Below the pieces are notes generated by a model that saw only the letters and a list, made by a program, of their open reading frames with translations, had not been told where the DNA came from and did not search any database. Shown piece by piece: positions 15,701-24,098 of a stretch of 41,540 nucleotides of DNA (positions within the stretch are counted from its first letter, which is position 1; the number at the start of each line of letters is the position of its first letter). The DNA lies in the NCBI GenBank assembly GCA_022819945.1, contig JAJEGI010000141.1, positions 1 through 41,540 of the forward strand, in the 5' to 3' direction. Source of the stretch: Candidatus Poribacteria bacterium (GTDB lineage: Bacteria; Poribacteria; WGA-4E; WGA-3G). A program made the translations under genes and the position numbers.

Positions 15701-16678
15701 ATGGAAGAGAGTAGAAACAACCAACAGTCTGCATCCGAGGCGTTTATTTTACCACACCAACAATTCGATATCGTAGCAAAGGATCCGTTCTATGTTTTTC
15801 CCGAAGATATGCTGTGGTTCCTAATGGACAGGCTTGACTTTGAGTTCATTGAACACGTTGATAGCAATTTAGCCACCGTCGAAGTTCGCCACATGGATGT
15901 CCTGATAAAGGTGCTGCTTGAGGGACAAACTGTCTTGGTACATTGCGAAATTCAGACTGATGATAGCCAGTATCCAAGCATGGTGCGTCGAAATGTCGGG
16001 TATCTCGGTAGGTGCTATGAAAGATACGGCCTGCCCATTTATTCTTTTGTACTTTATCTTCGGTCAACAGCCGGACATAGAGATCCGGGTGGATATTTTC
16101 AAAATATACCAGGGCACCGATTTATCGTTGAATACCAAGTAATACGGCTGAGTGAGATTGATGGACAATCTATTCTTGAAGCAGAACAACCAGGTCTAAT
16201 GCCATTTACCCCTTTAATGAGGCCACCCGCGGATATGACAGCGGTTGAGTGGACGACGCATTGTGCTGAAGTAATGCAGGCATTGCCTGTAGATACAGCG
16301 ACGCGGAATAATTTAATGGTAGAATTATGGGTCATGAGCGGTTTAGCGCATGAACGACAAGACCTCTTAACACTAATTCCGGAGGATATCGTGAAAGAAT
16401 CTTCAGTTTATCAAATGATTATTGAACGTGGTATTGAACGCGGTGTTGAACGCGGCATTCAAGAAGGTAAGCAATTAGGTGCGAAAGAATTTGCCATTGA
16501 ACGTATTCTTAACTTACTTAATCGCCGTTTTAATGTAAGTATAGCACCGGCCTTGACTCCCTCGCTGGAAGCAATTGATAATCTGCAACATCTGAGTCAG
16601 TTGATGGATGAGGCAACGGAAGCAGAACATTTGGAGAATTTTATTCAGACGCTGCAGACGTTCCACAATGGAACGTGA
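15701..16678 (+). CDS. Rpn-family/PD-(D/E)XK nuclease-like protein (putative transposase fold)
   Basis: The 325-residue protein resembles the recombination-promoting nuclease/putative transposase family. The N-terminal nuclease-like core contains VEVRHMDVLIKVLLEG and HCEIQTD, matching the D...ExQ pattern of the PD-(D/E)XK_2 group. A charged repetitive linker (IERGIERGVERGIQEGKQLG, about residues 247-266) leads to a C-terminal DUF4351-like helical domain (IERILNLLNRRFN; LSQLMDEATEAEHLENF). These genes occur in many copies in cyanobacteria and related genomes and are thought to be mobile or recombination-linked. No terminal repeats flank this copy. I chose ATG 15701 over 15683 because the -10 box lies between them. 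Confidence 0.8.
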   Translation: MEESRNNQQSASEAFILPHQQFDIVAKDPFYVFPEDMLWFLMDRLDFEFIEHVDSNLATVEVRHMDVLIKVLLEGQTVLVHCEIQTDDSQYPSMVRRNVGYLGRCYERYGLPIYSFVLYLRSTAGHRDPGGYFQNIPGHRFIVEYQVIRLSEIDGQSILEAEQPGLMPFTPLMRPPADMTAVEWTTHCAEVMQALPVDTATRNNLMVELWVMSGLAHERQDLLTLIPEDIVKESSVYQMIIERGIERGVERGIQEGKQLGAKEFAIERILNLLNRRFNVSIAPALTPSLEAIDNLQHLSQLMDEATEAEHLENFIQTLQTFHNGT

Positions 16679-16728
16679 TCTATAACATATTGGGAAAGTT
16701 CAGAACAGGAGATTAAGGAACTCTGTCT

Positions 16729-17715
16729 ATGGAATACGTTAATTTTGGAAAAGCAGGGGTTAAAGTAAGTCCACTCGCTTTAGGCTTAGGACTCAGAGGA
16801 CAAAGCGATGCAAGTGATGCCCAAAGGCTTATTGAGCACGCCATTGATTCCGGTATTAACTTTATCGATTGTGCCAATATCTATGGGCTTATGGACGATC
16901 GCGCCAACATCGGTCGCTCCGAAGAAGTTCTCGGTAAAGCGATTCAGGGCAAACGCGACGACGTTGTGATTACGTCAAAGGTCTTCAGTCAGATCGGCCC
17001 AGGTCCGAACGATGCTGGATTGTCCCGTTACCATATCATGCGGGAGGTAGAACGTTCCTTGAGACGACTCAACACCGACCATATTGATATCTATCTCCTC
17101 CATGCGTATGATGAAGGCACCCCTCAAGAAGAGACGGTTCGCGCAATGGATGATCTGGTGCGTTCAGGGAAGGTACGCTATATCGGATGCTGTAATCATC
17201 AGGCATGGCAGGCGTGCAAGGCACTCTGGATCGCTGATCGAATTAACGCAACCCCTTATATGTGTATTCAGAACATGTATAACCTGCTGAATCGGGATAT
17301 GGAGACGGAATTGTTCGGATTGGTGCGTGAAGAAGGGTTGGGTGTGATGTGTTATAGTCCGTTAGCCGTTGGTCTGTTAAGCGGGGTCTATTCTCCAGAT
17401 GAACCACCCCCCGAAGGCACTTTGTGGGCGACGAGACTCCGCGATGAATTTTCAAAGCGGATGAGCGGGGCAACCGGGCAGGTAGTCTTAACACTCAAGC
17501 GACTCGCAGCCGAGTTAGGCAAAACGCCAGCACAGCTCGCCGTGGCGTGGGTGTTATCGCATCCAGAGGTTACAGTCGCAATCAGTGGTAGCGATACGAT
17601 TGAACAGCTCGATGATACGCTGGGCGGTGTCGGTTGGGAACTTGATGCAGCAGTGCGGGCTGAACTGGACGAGGTTTCGAGTTCATTTGTCCGTCTCATC
17701 GCACCACCGGCTTAA
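16729..17715 (+). CDS. Aldo/keto reductase
   Basis: The 328-residue protein is an NADP-type aldo/keto reductase barrel with the full catalytic tetrad: D47 (NFIDCANIYG), Y52, K84 (VVITSKVF) and H125 (IYLLHAYDEG). C-terminal cofactor-binding features include LAVAWVLSHPEVTVAISGSDTIEQ (quoted in part). Such enzymes reduce sugar or ketone carbonyls; the substrate is unknown. AAGGA lies 10 bases before the ATG. It is convergent with a PhyH gene and ends 78 bases before a bidirectional terminator. Confidence 0.92.
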   Translation: MEYVNFGKAGVKVSPLALGLGLRGQSDASDAQRLIEHAIDSGINFIDCANIYGLMDDRANIGRSEEVLGKAIQGKRDDVVITSKVFSQIGPGPNDAGLSRYHIMREVERSLRRLNTDHIDIYLLHAYDEGTPQEETVRAMDDLVRSGKVRYIGCCNHQAWQACKALWIADRINATPYMCIQNMYNLLNRDMETELFGLVREEGLGVMCYSPLAVGLLSGVYSPDEPPPEGTLWATRLRDEFSKRMSGATGQVVLTLKRLAAELGKTPAQLAVAWVLSHPEVTVAISGSDTIEQLDDTLGGVGWELDAAVRAELDEVSSSFVRLIAPPA

Positions 17716-17793
17716 TGGCTATCGGTTTCCATCGGCAGTTAGCAGTCGATAAGCGTCGCTTCTACAGAAAAGCATCGGCTTAAAAAACAAAAA

Positions 17794-17815
17794 AGGCGGA
17801 TCCAAAGATCCGCCT
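17794..17815. terminator. Bidirectional rho-independent terminator
   Basis: AGGCGGATC-CAAA-GATCCGCCT is a perfect 9-bp stem with a 4-base loop. An A-rich run (TAAAAAACAAAAA) precedes it and CTCTATTTT follows, so it can terminate both the aldo/keto reductase gene and the convergent PhyH gene. Confidence 0.85.
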
Positions 17816-17830
17816 CTCTATTTTCAGCCT

Positions 17831-19012
17831 TTAGGATTCAGACACAGTTTGATAGCGTTCCCATTTATCGCCTGCAGCTGCAGCTTGACGCTCTAACTCA
17901 GTCCGCCAACCAACGACTTCGCCTGCTTTGATACGCGCGATGTCAAAGCCAGCATAGCGATCTTCAAGCCTATCGCCAAGTTTGTGGTTTGCCGCCCAGC
18001 GATCCCATGCGGTTTTCATCCATTCGTGCGGCAGTGCCTCACGGACGGCGGGGTCCAGTTGCCATGCGAATCGCGCATCGACGACCTTTGGCTCTTCTTC
18101 GGAGGGACCGCCCCACTTCGACCAACCGATTGACAGTGTATTGCGTTCACGCTCAGGCACGGTATGTCCCGTATGGATCGTTGCCCCGTTACGGATGAGG
18201 GCTTGCCCAGCCTTGAGCCGAATCGCAACCTGTCCGGGGAGTGGATCCTCGCCGTTCCAACTCGGTGTATAGGGGACACCCTGATCCTTCATGGATTTCG
18301 GGAGCAGCACGTCATGCTCAAGCGGGGTGCGCCAGCGGCTGTGGCTCCCGACAACGAGTTCATGGCATTCATCATCTGCGAGTGCCAAAAACATACCGAC
18401 ACCGTTCCGCTCGGTAATTCGCTTCTCATTTTGTTCTTGAATCTCTTTCCAGCGGATCCGCTCAACCTCTTCGGAATAGGCTTCAGTGCCGTCTCCACGG
18501 TTGTCTTCTTGTGAGAAGTAGCTTTCCCCTGTGCCCCACCATGTCACATCTCGGTGCCATCCGAGTCTATTCTCTTTTTTACGCGGGTTGCACCAGAGGA
18601 GCATGTTCGTCATCACGAGGTCCTCAGGTTCAACATCACACCACGCCTTGACGAAACCCGTGAAATCTGGCGATCCGTAAAATTTAGCGAAATCGGGTTC
18701 TTCAAAAGCAGGGTGGATGATGCCACGGATTGCCCAAGGTTCGTTTTCACCGGCGCGGTGAACATAGCCTTTTGAGCAGTCGATAACATCATAGCCGTTT
18801 TCAGGGGCACACGCTTGCGTAACACGGCGACCCGCTTCCCGAAGCATCGGAATCCACGGGTTGTCAACAAAATCGTTGATGATCACGAAACCGTGTTCCC
18901 TTAAATGTTCCAGTCTTTCGGGGGTGGCTCCGGGTGCGGAGAGTTCCGGTTTGAAATCAGCAAATGCCGGCGCGCGATAGACTTCTTTCTCAGGTGATTG
19001 ATCGTTGCTCAT
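17831..19012 (-). CDS. Phytanoyl-CoA dioxygenase (PhyH) family protein, long form
   Basis: The 393-residue protein has the H-x-D pair H153/D155 in LGWHRDVTWWG, a distal histidine in GATIHTGHTVPER, and downstream arginine/serine (RERNTLSIGWS) suited to 2-oxoglutarate binding. It is longer than the other two PhyH proteins of the window because of an insertion after the H-x-D motif (GDGTEAYSEEVERIRWKEIQ) and a long C-terminal tail. Substrate is unknown. The ATG at 19012 follows AAAGGAGGAACGATA, a near-perfect ribosome site; the 23-codon upstream extension lacks one. It is a single gene with its terminator at 17794-17815. Confidence 0.88.
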   Translation of the reverse strand: MSNDQSPEKEVYRAPAFADFKPELSAPGATPERLEHLREHGFVIINDFVDNPWIPMLREAGRRVTQACAPENGYDVIDCSKGYVHRAGENEPWAIRGIIHPAFEEPDFAKFYGSPDFTGFVKAWCDVEPEDLVMTNMLLWCNPRKKENRLGWHRDVTWWGTGESYFSQEDNRGDGTEAYSEEVERIRWKEIQEQNEKRITERNGVGMFLALADDECHELVVGSHSRWRTPLEHDVLLPKSMKDQGVPYTPSWNGEDPLPGQVAIRLKAGQALIRNGATIHTGHTVPERERNTLSIGWSKWGGPSEEEPKVVDARFAWQLDPAVREALPHEWMKTAWDRWAANHKLGDRLEDRYAGFDIARIKAGEVVGWRTELERQAAAAGDKWERYQTVSES

Positions 19013-19111
19013 TATCGTTCCTCCTTTGAAACTTATTGAACACTCATCAAAACTTGGAATTATATTATCACACACTGTCACAAATTTTCAAGAACCACTA
19101 CTGACAACTAT

Positions 19112-20149
19112 TTAATGCATCTCAATTGAAAGCACATAACTCAAGATTGTTACCAAAAGCCATGTGGCAACCAACACGACTCCAAACGGACGTTTCAATT
19201 GATCACCTGATACGAAGATACCGCATCGGAAGACGATGAGAATAAACAGCATCGCGGGGAACAGGAACTGGAAGAACTGTCCGTCCGCCTGTAAACCGCC
19301 TTGCGTAGCGGAAGCAGAGACACCCGCGACGAAAAGGACATTCAGAATATCCGCACCGATAATATTTCCGACTGCTAACTCACCGTGTCCACGTCTGACT
19401 GCAGTTATCGCCGTCACCAGTTCCGGGAGCGATGTACCAAATGCTACGAGTGTCGCCGAGATAATGTGTTTCGGGACACCAATGCGTTCTGCCATGATAC
19501 TCACGGCTGGAATTAAGATCTGTGCGGAGACAACAATAATAGCGATTGAGCCGATGAGTTTAAGGAGGGTTCCGAACCCGCCTGCTTCTTCTTCGTCCGC
19601 GCCTTCTGTGCTTTCAGTATCTGACGGTGTTGAACCTGCCCATCGGATCGACTGCCAAATATACAACGCCAGAAGGATAACGAAGACGACACCAACAAGT
19701 TGTGGTAAAACGCCACCTTGCGTAAAAACTTTCGCCGGAGATGCCCACGGAAAGCAGGCCGCCACCAGAAGGATGCCAGCACCTACTTGCACATTTGATA
19801 ACCGTGAAGCCAACTGGCGATTAATGGGTAACGGCGCGATCAGAGATGCCAAGCCGATGATAAGTCCCGTATCACAAATAATCGAACCGACAGCATTGCC
19901 GAGTGCAAGTCCCGGTTTCCCTTGTATCGCTGAGAGTACAGAGACAGCTGCCTCTGGTGTCGTTGTGCCGACGCTCACAATCGTCGCACCGATGACCGCT
20001 TTTCCTAAGCCCCATCGGCTTGAAAGGATGACCGCCTCATCAACGAGCCAATCTGCGCCTTTGCCGAGTGTATAAAGCGTCACTGCAATTATCAGAAAAA
20101 GGGCTAAGCTGGGTAATCCAACAAGAAGATGTTCAATCCATTGTTCCAT
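19112..20149 (-). CDS. CaCA-family Na+/Ca2+ (cation/H+) antiporter
   Basis: The 345-residue membrane protein has the duplicated alpha-repeats of calcium/cation antiporters. Repeat one reads VGTTTPEAAVSV...GNAVGSIICDTGLIIG, repeat two FGTSLPELVTAITAVRRGHG...VGNIIGADILNVLFVAG, with about ten hydrophobic helices. An acidic cytosolic loop (DTESTEGADEEEAGG, about residues 178-192) separates the halves. The second repeat keeps the GTSLPE acid; the first has TTPEA, which also preserves the glutamate. It is YrbG-like and probably exports Ca2+ using the Na+ or H+ gradient. AAAGG lies upstream of the ATG. Confidence 0.92.
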   Translation of the reverse strand: MEQWIEHLLVGLPSLALFLIIAVTLYTLGKGADWLVDEAVILSSRWGLGKAVIGATIVSVGTTTPEAAVSVLSAIQGKPGLALGNAVGSIICDTGLIIGLASLIAPLPINRQLASRLSNVQVGAGILLVAACFPWASPAKVFTQGGVLPQLVGVVFVILLALYIWQSIRWAGSTPSDTESTEGADEEEAGGFGTLLKLIGSIAIIVVSAQILIPAVSIMAERIGVPKHIISATLVAFGTSLPELVTAITAVRRGHGELAVGNIIGADILNVLFVAGVSASATQGGLQADGQFFQFLFPAMLFILIVFRCGIFVSGDQLKRPFGVVLVATWLLVTILSYVLSIEMH

Positions 20150-20248
20150 TAATTTACCTTTCGCGGAGATATAGGATATTAGTTTCCATAAAATAGATTA
20201 GCATATACATTTACTAAAGTCAAATGTGTTTCAAATATGTCTGTTGGA

Positions 20249-21664
20249 TTACCTATCCGATGTTATCCCCAACGCTTTTTCTGAAATCGGGATGTTAAAG
20301 ACGGCGCGATGCACTTGCATAATTGTCTTGCGATGCGCCGGTGCGGGTTGTTTATCTTCATCACCCACAATAGATAAATTTTCCACAGTAACAGTTTTTG
20401 GGAACCAGATGTCGGGTTCAAATTGTGCGAGCTGGTAGGTATAAGCGGTAAGGTCGTGCGATTCTTCACGCGGTAGTGGTCTGAGTTCACCATCACGCTT
20501 CTCTATGAACACCTGAGGAAGGGATCTACGGTGCGCTAAAATGCGGGTCGGTCGGTACGCTTTCTGCGGATCCAGCCAAATTTCAGTCGTACGCGTTGAA
20601 TCAAAATCTGTGCGTTGCAGCGTCAGAAAGGAGTGTGGCACCCCTTCAACGTTAACTTGCTGAACACTGACCGGTTTAAAGACGCGAATTAAGTGTCCGA
20701 GTTTAAATCCCCACGGGGGCCAACTCCACCAGCGCGGGTTGAACTCTGCCTCGAAAACATCTGAGGGTATTTCTTCACCCCAAGGGGGTCTCACCTTATG
20801 TGAGAATAACTGTTGCCATTCAGTATCAGGTTTCTCTCTGAAATACAGCACTTTACCGTCCATCTGATATTGAAAGTGCATGCCGTGCCAGTCTCGGAAG
20901 GATTTACCATTTAATTCCATCTTTTTGCGCATCTTGATATCGTAAAAGTGGCGATCGCCATCGAATCGGTAGGTAATGTACCAAAACCCCTGCTCTTCAT
21001 ACTGGACCTCCTCCTTCTCTTTTGCTGCGAAAAAACGTTCAAAGAAATTCTTCTCTTGTTGTCGGATCCGTTGATTCAGCGTAATTGAGAATTCGACCTC
21101 ACCGCTTTTAAGTTTGGCGTTATAGGCTGCTGTTCCAGTTTTTATATTTTCAAGCAGTTCTGTCGCTTCCGCGGAGAGCGGCGGTCTGAGTGTTAGGACT
21201 TGTCCCGTCCAGTATTCCAAAAAGCGGTCGCGATCCATGCGTGTCGCCTGTGAAGACTTTTGAGGCATAAACACAAGTACCGATTCTTCGGTTGCCGATT
21301 CAACGACAATAAAATCCTCTATAGCAGTCGTATCTACCTCCGAAGGATTTTCGTCATCGAATGCGGCTTTGAGGTAGGCGATAACGGGTGTTTCAAGCAC
21401 TTGTAATGCTTCATAGGTGAGGCTACGCTCCTGCAATTCAATCCCGATTCGACTTGCAACGTCAACAATGACAAACTTGGCGACATAAGGTCCCTGCGCC
21501 CTTTGCACGACGATGTTTTCGACGTGTTTCAGCGATACTTCAACCCCCAAGATTCTGGCGAGGTGATAGAGACTGACAGTACCAGAGGTTATTTTCTGCC
21601 CCACTGCGAAAGCCGATGAAAGTCCGAGCAAACCGATGAGAAGGGAGCAAGCAAATCGTTTCAT
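20249..21664 (-). CDS. Secreted protein of unknown function, 471 aa
   Basis: I do not recognise a named family. Residues 1-21 are a clear signal peptide (MKRFACSLLIGLLGLSSAFA). The mature protein is divided into an N-terminal alpha/beta part (about 25-165) and a C-terminal part with beta-strand character and many aromatic residues (EEQGFWYITYRFDGDRHFYD; RWWSWPPWGFKLGHLIRVFK; TTEIWLDPQKAYRPTRIL). The pattern of IWLDP...P.R..., YQLAQFEPDIWFPKTVTVEN resembles LolA/outer-membrane-lipoprotein-sorting-like folds that report on lipid or polysaccharide handling, but this is weak. GAGGAAAACT lies before the ATG. Neighbours (antiporter, large membrane protein) are membrane functions but separately spaced. 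Confidence 0.75.
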   Translation of the reverse strand: MKRFACSLLIGLLGLSSAFAVGQKITSGTVSLYHLARILGVEVSLKHVENIVVQRAQGPYVAKFVIVDVASRIGIELQERSLTYEALQVLETPVIAYLKAAFDDENPSEVDTTAIEDFIVVESATEESVLVFMPQKSSQATRMDRDRFLEYWTGQVLTLRPPLSAEATELLENIKTGTAAYNAKLKSGEVEFSITLNQRIRQQEKNFFERFFAAKEKEEVQYEEQGFWYITYRFDGDRHFYDIKMRKKMELNGKSFRDWHGMHFQYQMDGKVLYFREKPDTEWQQLFSHKVRPPWGEEIPSDVFEAEFNPRWWSWPPWGFKLGHLIRVFKPVSVQQVNVEGVPHSFLTLQRTDFDSTRTTEIWLDPQKAYRPTRILAHRRSLPQVFIEKRDGELRPLPREESHDLTAYTYQLAQFEPDIWFPKTVTVENLSIVGDEDKQPAPAHRKTIMQVHRAVFNIPISEKALGITSDR

Positions 21665-21818
21665 AGTTTTCCTCGTGATGGAAGTATTTGGCAGTAAGCC
21701 TTAAAATCCTTCTCAGTTGTCCATCTCCACGATGCGTGAAATCATAGCATGTTCTGAGAAAAAAGTGAAGAGTTGATCTGTATTTATAACCCAAGTTGCT
21801 ACCTAAGAGGAATAGGCA

Positions 21819-21957
21819 CCAGTAACCAGTGGACAGTTAAGACGGAACTGGAATAGAACAGTAAATCAGTTTCGAGTAACCGGTAACCAGTTAAAGAGGC
21901 TTTCGGATTATCAGAGACCTCTTACTGGCCACTGAAAACTGGTAACTGACAACTGTT
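21819..21957. repeat. CAGTTACCAGTT-type repeat cluster with AAGAGG/CCTCTT hairpin
   Basis: Multiple AGTAACCAGT, GGTAACCAGTT and ACTGGTAACTGACAACTG units flank a stem AAGAGG (21894-21899)/CCTCTT (21918-21923). The layout matches 39775-39858 (CAGTTAAAGAGG...CCTCTTTCTGGCACCTGAA). The right end overlaps the stop codon of the 639-residue membrane protein. Confidence 0.65.
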
Positions 21958-23869
21958 AATAATAAAACGTATACGTCGGTCTATCAAGAATAATGCTTAA
22001 GATATTCCAGATGCTCCCCATAGCAAAATCTCCGAGTGCCAATCCGAGAAAGAGCGGCACAGTTTTCCGGTAGAGACCGAGTCCACCATATTTCAGCACA
22101 CTCCATTTAGCGAGCGCGCTGATAATAAACGCCGCCCAAAAGAGATGGAGATGGAACGATACACCATAACCGAGCGGATGAATCGGCCACCAGAAGAGTC
22201 TGCTACGAACCACGGACAGCAGGATTGTAACAGCAAAACCGATGATTATCGCGGCGATATGACCGCCGTCTGCATCTCGCGGCGAAGTGAGCCACCCCTC
22301 AAGGAAACGGTACGCTCGTCCACCGAAACTATTAATCTGACCACCCACCTTACCGGAATTAACGCCGAGTCCAAAAAATGTATCCACCAACATGAAGATA
22401 CACAACGGCATCGCGATGATTATCAGGACCAGCATCAGGCGTGATAGACCTTTCACGTCAAGGTTGCCACGTTCAGCGAGCTTAAACGCTTCAAGTTGAT
22501 GCGGCATCGGGTGGCTCCGATTGTCTCTATTGAACCAGAAAAAGAGCGCGAACCAAGTCAGGTTGCGTGCCCCGATGCGACGTGTACCGAGTATGCTAAC
22601 AAGACTGTGATGCGGTCCAATAAAGGTTGTTGAGTGGATAGGGAAACCGATTTGTGCCCGGATACGCGTCAACGGAATCGCAATTGTCGCAAAATGCGCG
22701 GCAAAGAACAGCACCGCGATCCACATCGCCATCCCGCCACGCATCGCAAACCCGATGATGAATATCCCGCCGAACAGGATCCCCAAAAACGCCGTGCGAT
22801 AACGCATCGGTTCTTCCGCATCCACAATCCGCCGTTGTATGAATGCTGCGCGGAATGCCCGCCCAATCTGGCGGCGTGTACCCCACACGGCAATTGCACA
22901 GATACCGATATACGCACCGATGTTCTGCTCATACGGATAGGGGAAACCGGGGACGTTTTCCAAGCCGCTTAAGATGGCGATGAAGTATTGCACTTTATAA
23001 AAAAAGAAAAAGAGTAGGCACGACGTGAGCAACTCAAGCGGCATCAGGAAACCGAGTCCGACAGCGAAAGGATAGACGATAATCGCATTCCCGCCACGGA
23101 GCAGAGCCGTCCACGGCTTTTCAGTGAATAACGGACTCAGCGGAATGTGTTTATTTGGGAAAGCTGGGATCGATGGAAAAAAGATGTTAAGCCCGTTGAC
23201 AAGGCTGATGATCGCCGCAATTCCGAACCCCCACCACATGGCTCGACTGCGTAGAAATCGGTTCGTGTTGTAGGCGAGTTGATAGGGGAGTTCGACAATC
23301 GGATACACGAGGCGTTCTTGTTCCGTCCACTGTTTACGGATGATAACATTGATACACTGCATTACGAAGATGAGCGCGAAAGTGAAGGCACACCACCAGA
23401 ACGTCGGAAGCATCCATTTCGTCAGATAATGGACTTCAAAAAACGGTTCATCACCCAAGTAGAACGCCCGAAGCACGCTCGGATGGTTGATCGTCAACCA
23501 GTCCGGTAGATAGCCCCAGAACAACTCGCGCCACTCATTTTCAGGGGTCCCGAAATAGAAGGCGTGAACGATAATCGAGACCAGTGGAAGGAACATATCG
23601 TAAGACATGAAAAGCAGTGTGATTGACATCAGGATATAGAGACTAATGAGTTCACCGCCTGTCAGCGCATACTTTGCGACGTATTTTTTTAGCACGGTGT
23701 TCAACACAGCAATGACCAACAGTGTGAACACAACGCTATAGAAGGGTGCCATCAATGTCGGGAAGGTGTACCGGAGCGCCTCACACTCAATATGCCATTT
23801 GTAGATAAACGGCAAGAGGAGCAAAGATATGAGAATGGTACGCAAGGTGATTTTTTCGTACGTCGGCAT
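21956..23869 (-). CDS. Large polytopic membrane protein, OPT-like (DUF6785/DUF6784-like)
   Basis: The protein of about 637 residues has at least twelve hydrophobic helices and short loops. Features are LTGGELISLYILMSI near residue 75, a QWTEQERLVYPIVELPYQL loop, FWFNRDNRSHPMPHQLEAFKLAE, and a C-terminal block WWPIHPLGYGVSFHLHLFW...GLYRKTVPLFLGLALGDF. This combination resembles the OPT-superfamily-like proteins described by DUF6785/DUF6784, which are frequent in planctomycetes and poribacteria and have no known substrate. OPT transporters move oligopeptides or metal chelates, so transport is the likely role (inference). Start: ATG at 23869 or GTG at 23875; neither has a clear ribosome site. 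Confidence 0.75.
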   Translation of the reverse strand: MPTYEKITLRTILISLLLLPFIYKWHIECEALRYTFPTLMAPFYSVVFTLLVIAVLNTVLKKYVAKYALTGGELISLYILMSITLLFMSYDMFLPLVSIIVHAFYFGTPENEWRELFWGYLPDWLTINHPSVLRAFYLGDEPFFEVHYLTKWMLPTFWWCAFTFALIFVMQCINVIIRKQWTEQERLVYPIVELPYQLAYNTNRFLRSRAMWWGFGIAAIISLVNGLNIFFPSIPAFPNKHIPLSPLFTEKPWTALLRGGNAIIVYPFAVGLGFLMPLELLTSCLLFFFFYKVQYFIAILSGLENVPGFPYPYEQNIGAYIGICAIAVWGTRRQIGRAFRAAFIQRRIVDAEEPMRYRTAFLGILFGGIFIIGFAMRGGMAMWIAVLFFAAHFATIAIPLTRIRAQIGFPIHSTTFIGPHHSLVSILGTRRIGARNLTWFALFFWFNRDNRSHPMPHQLEAFKLAERGNLDVKGLSRLMLVLIIIAMPLCIFMLVDTFFGLGVNSGKVGGQINSFGGRAYRFLEGWLTSPRDADGGHIAAIIIGFAVTILLSVVRSRLFWWPIHPLGYGVSFHLHLFWAAFIISALAKWSVLKYGGLGLYRKTVPLFLGLALGDFAMGSIWNILSIILDRPTYTFYY

Positions 23870-23924
23870 ATTCACGGGTGAACTTATAGTAAAACCAGTA
23901 ATTCCGGTTTACCCAGATCCGGCA

Positions 23925-23945
23925 GGCGCGGTTTGGAACCGCGCC
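23925..23945. repeat. GC-rich hairpin
   Basis: GGCGCGGTT-TGG-AACCGCGCC is a 9-bp perfect stem in the gap between the divergent membrane-protein and enolase genes. It resembles the stems at 11618 and 39703 but lacks the TAAGTCCTA ends. Confidence 0.6.
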
Positions 23946-24098
23946 GGGCATTATCAGGAGGGTTTAGTGAACAGATAAACAGTGTATAAAAATTTGGTGT
24001 GTGGTCTCAGAAAAGTGAACCGTCCGCTTATATTTTACGTTTATTTAGGTAAAAGTTCAAGTCTTTCTGAAAACTGACAACTACAAGGACCCACAACC

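Noticed and set aside
19236..20075. 279-codon open frame on the plus strand
   Set aside because: It lies antisense to the CaCA antiporter, has low-complexity Ser/Pro/Thr composition and no ribosome site.
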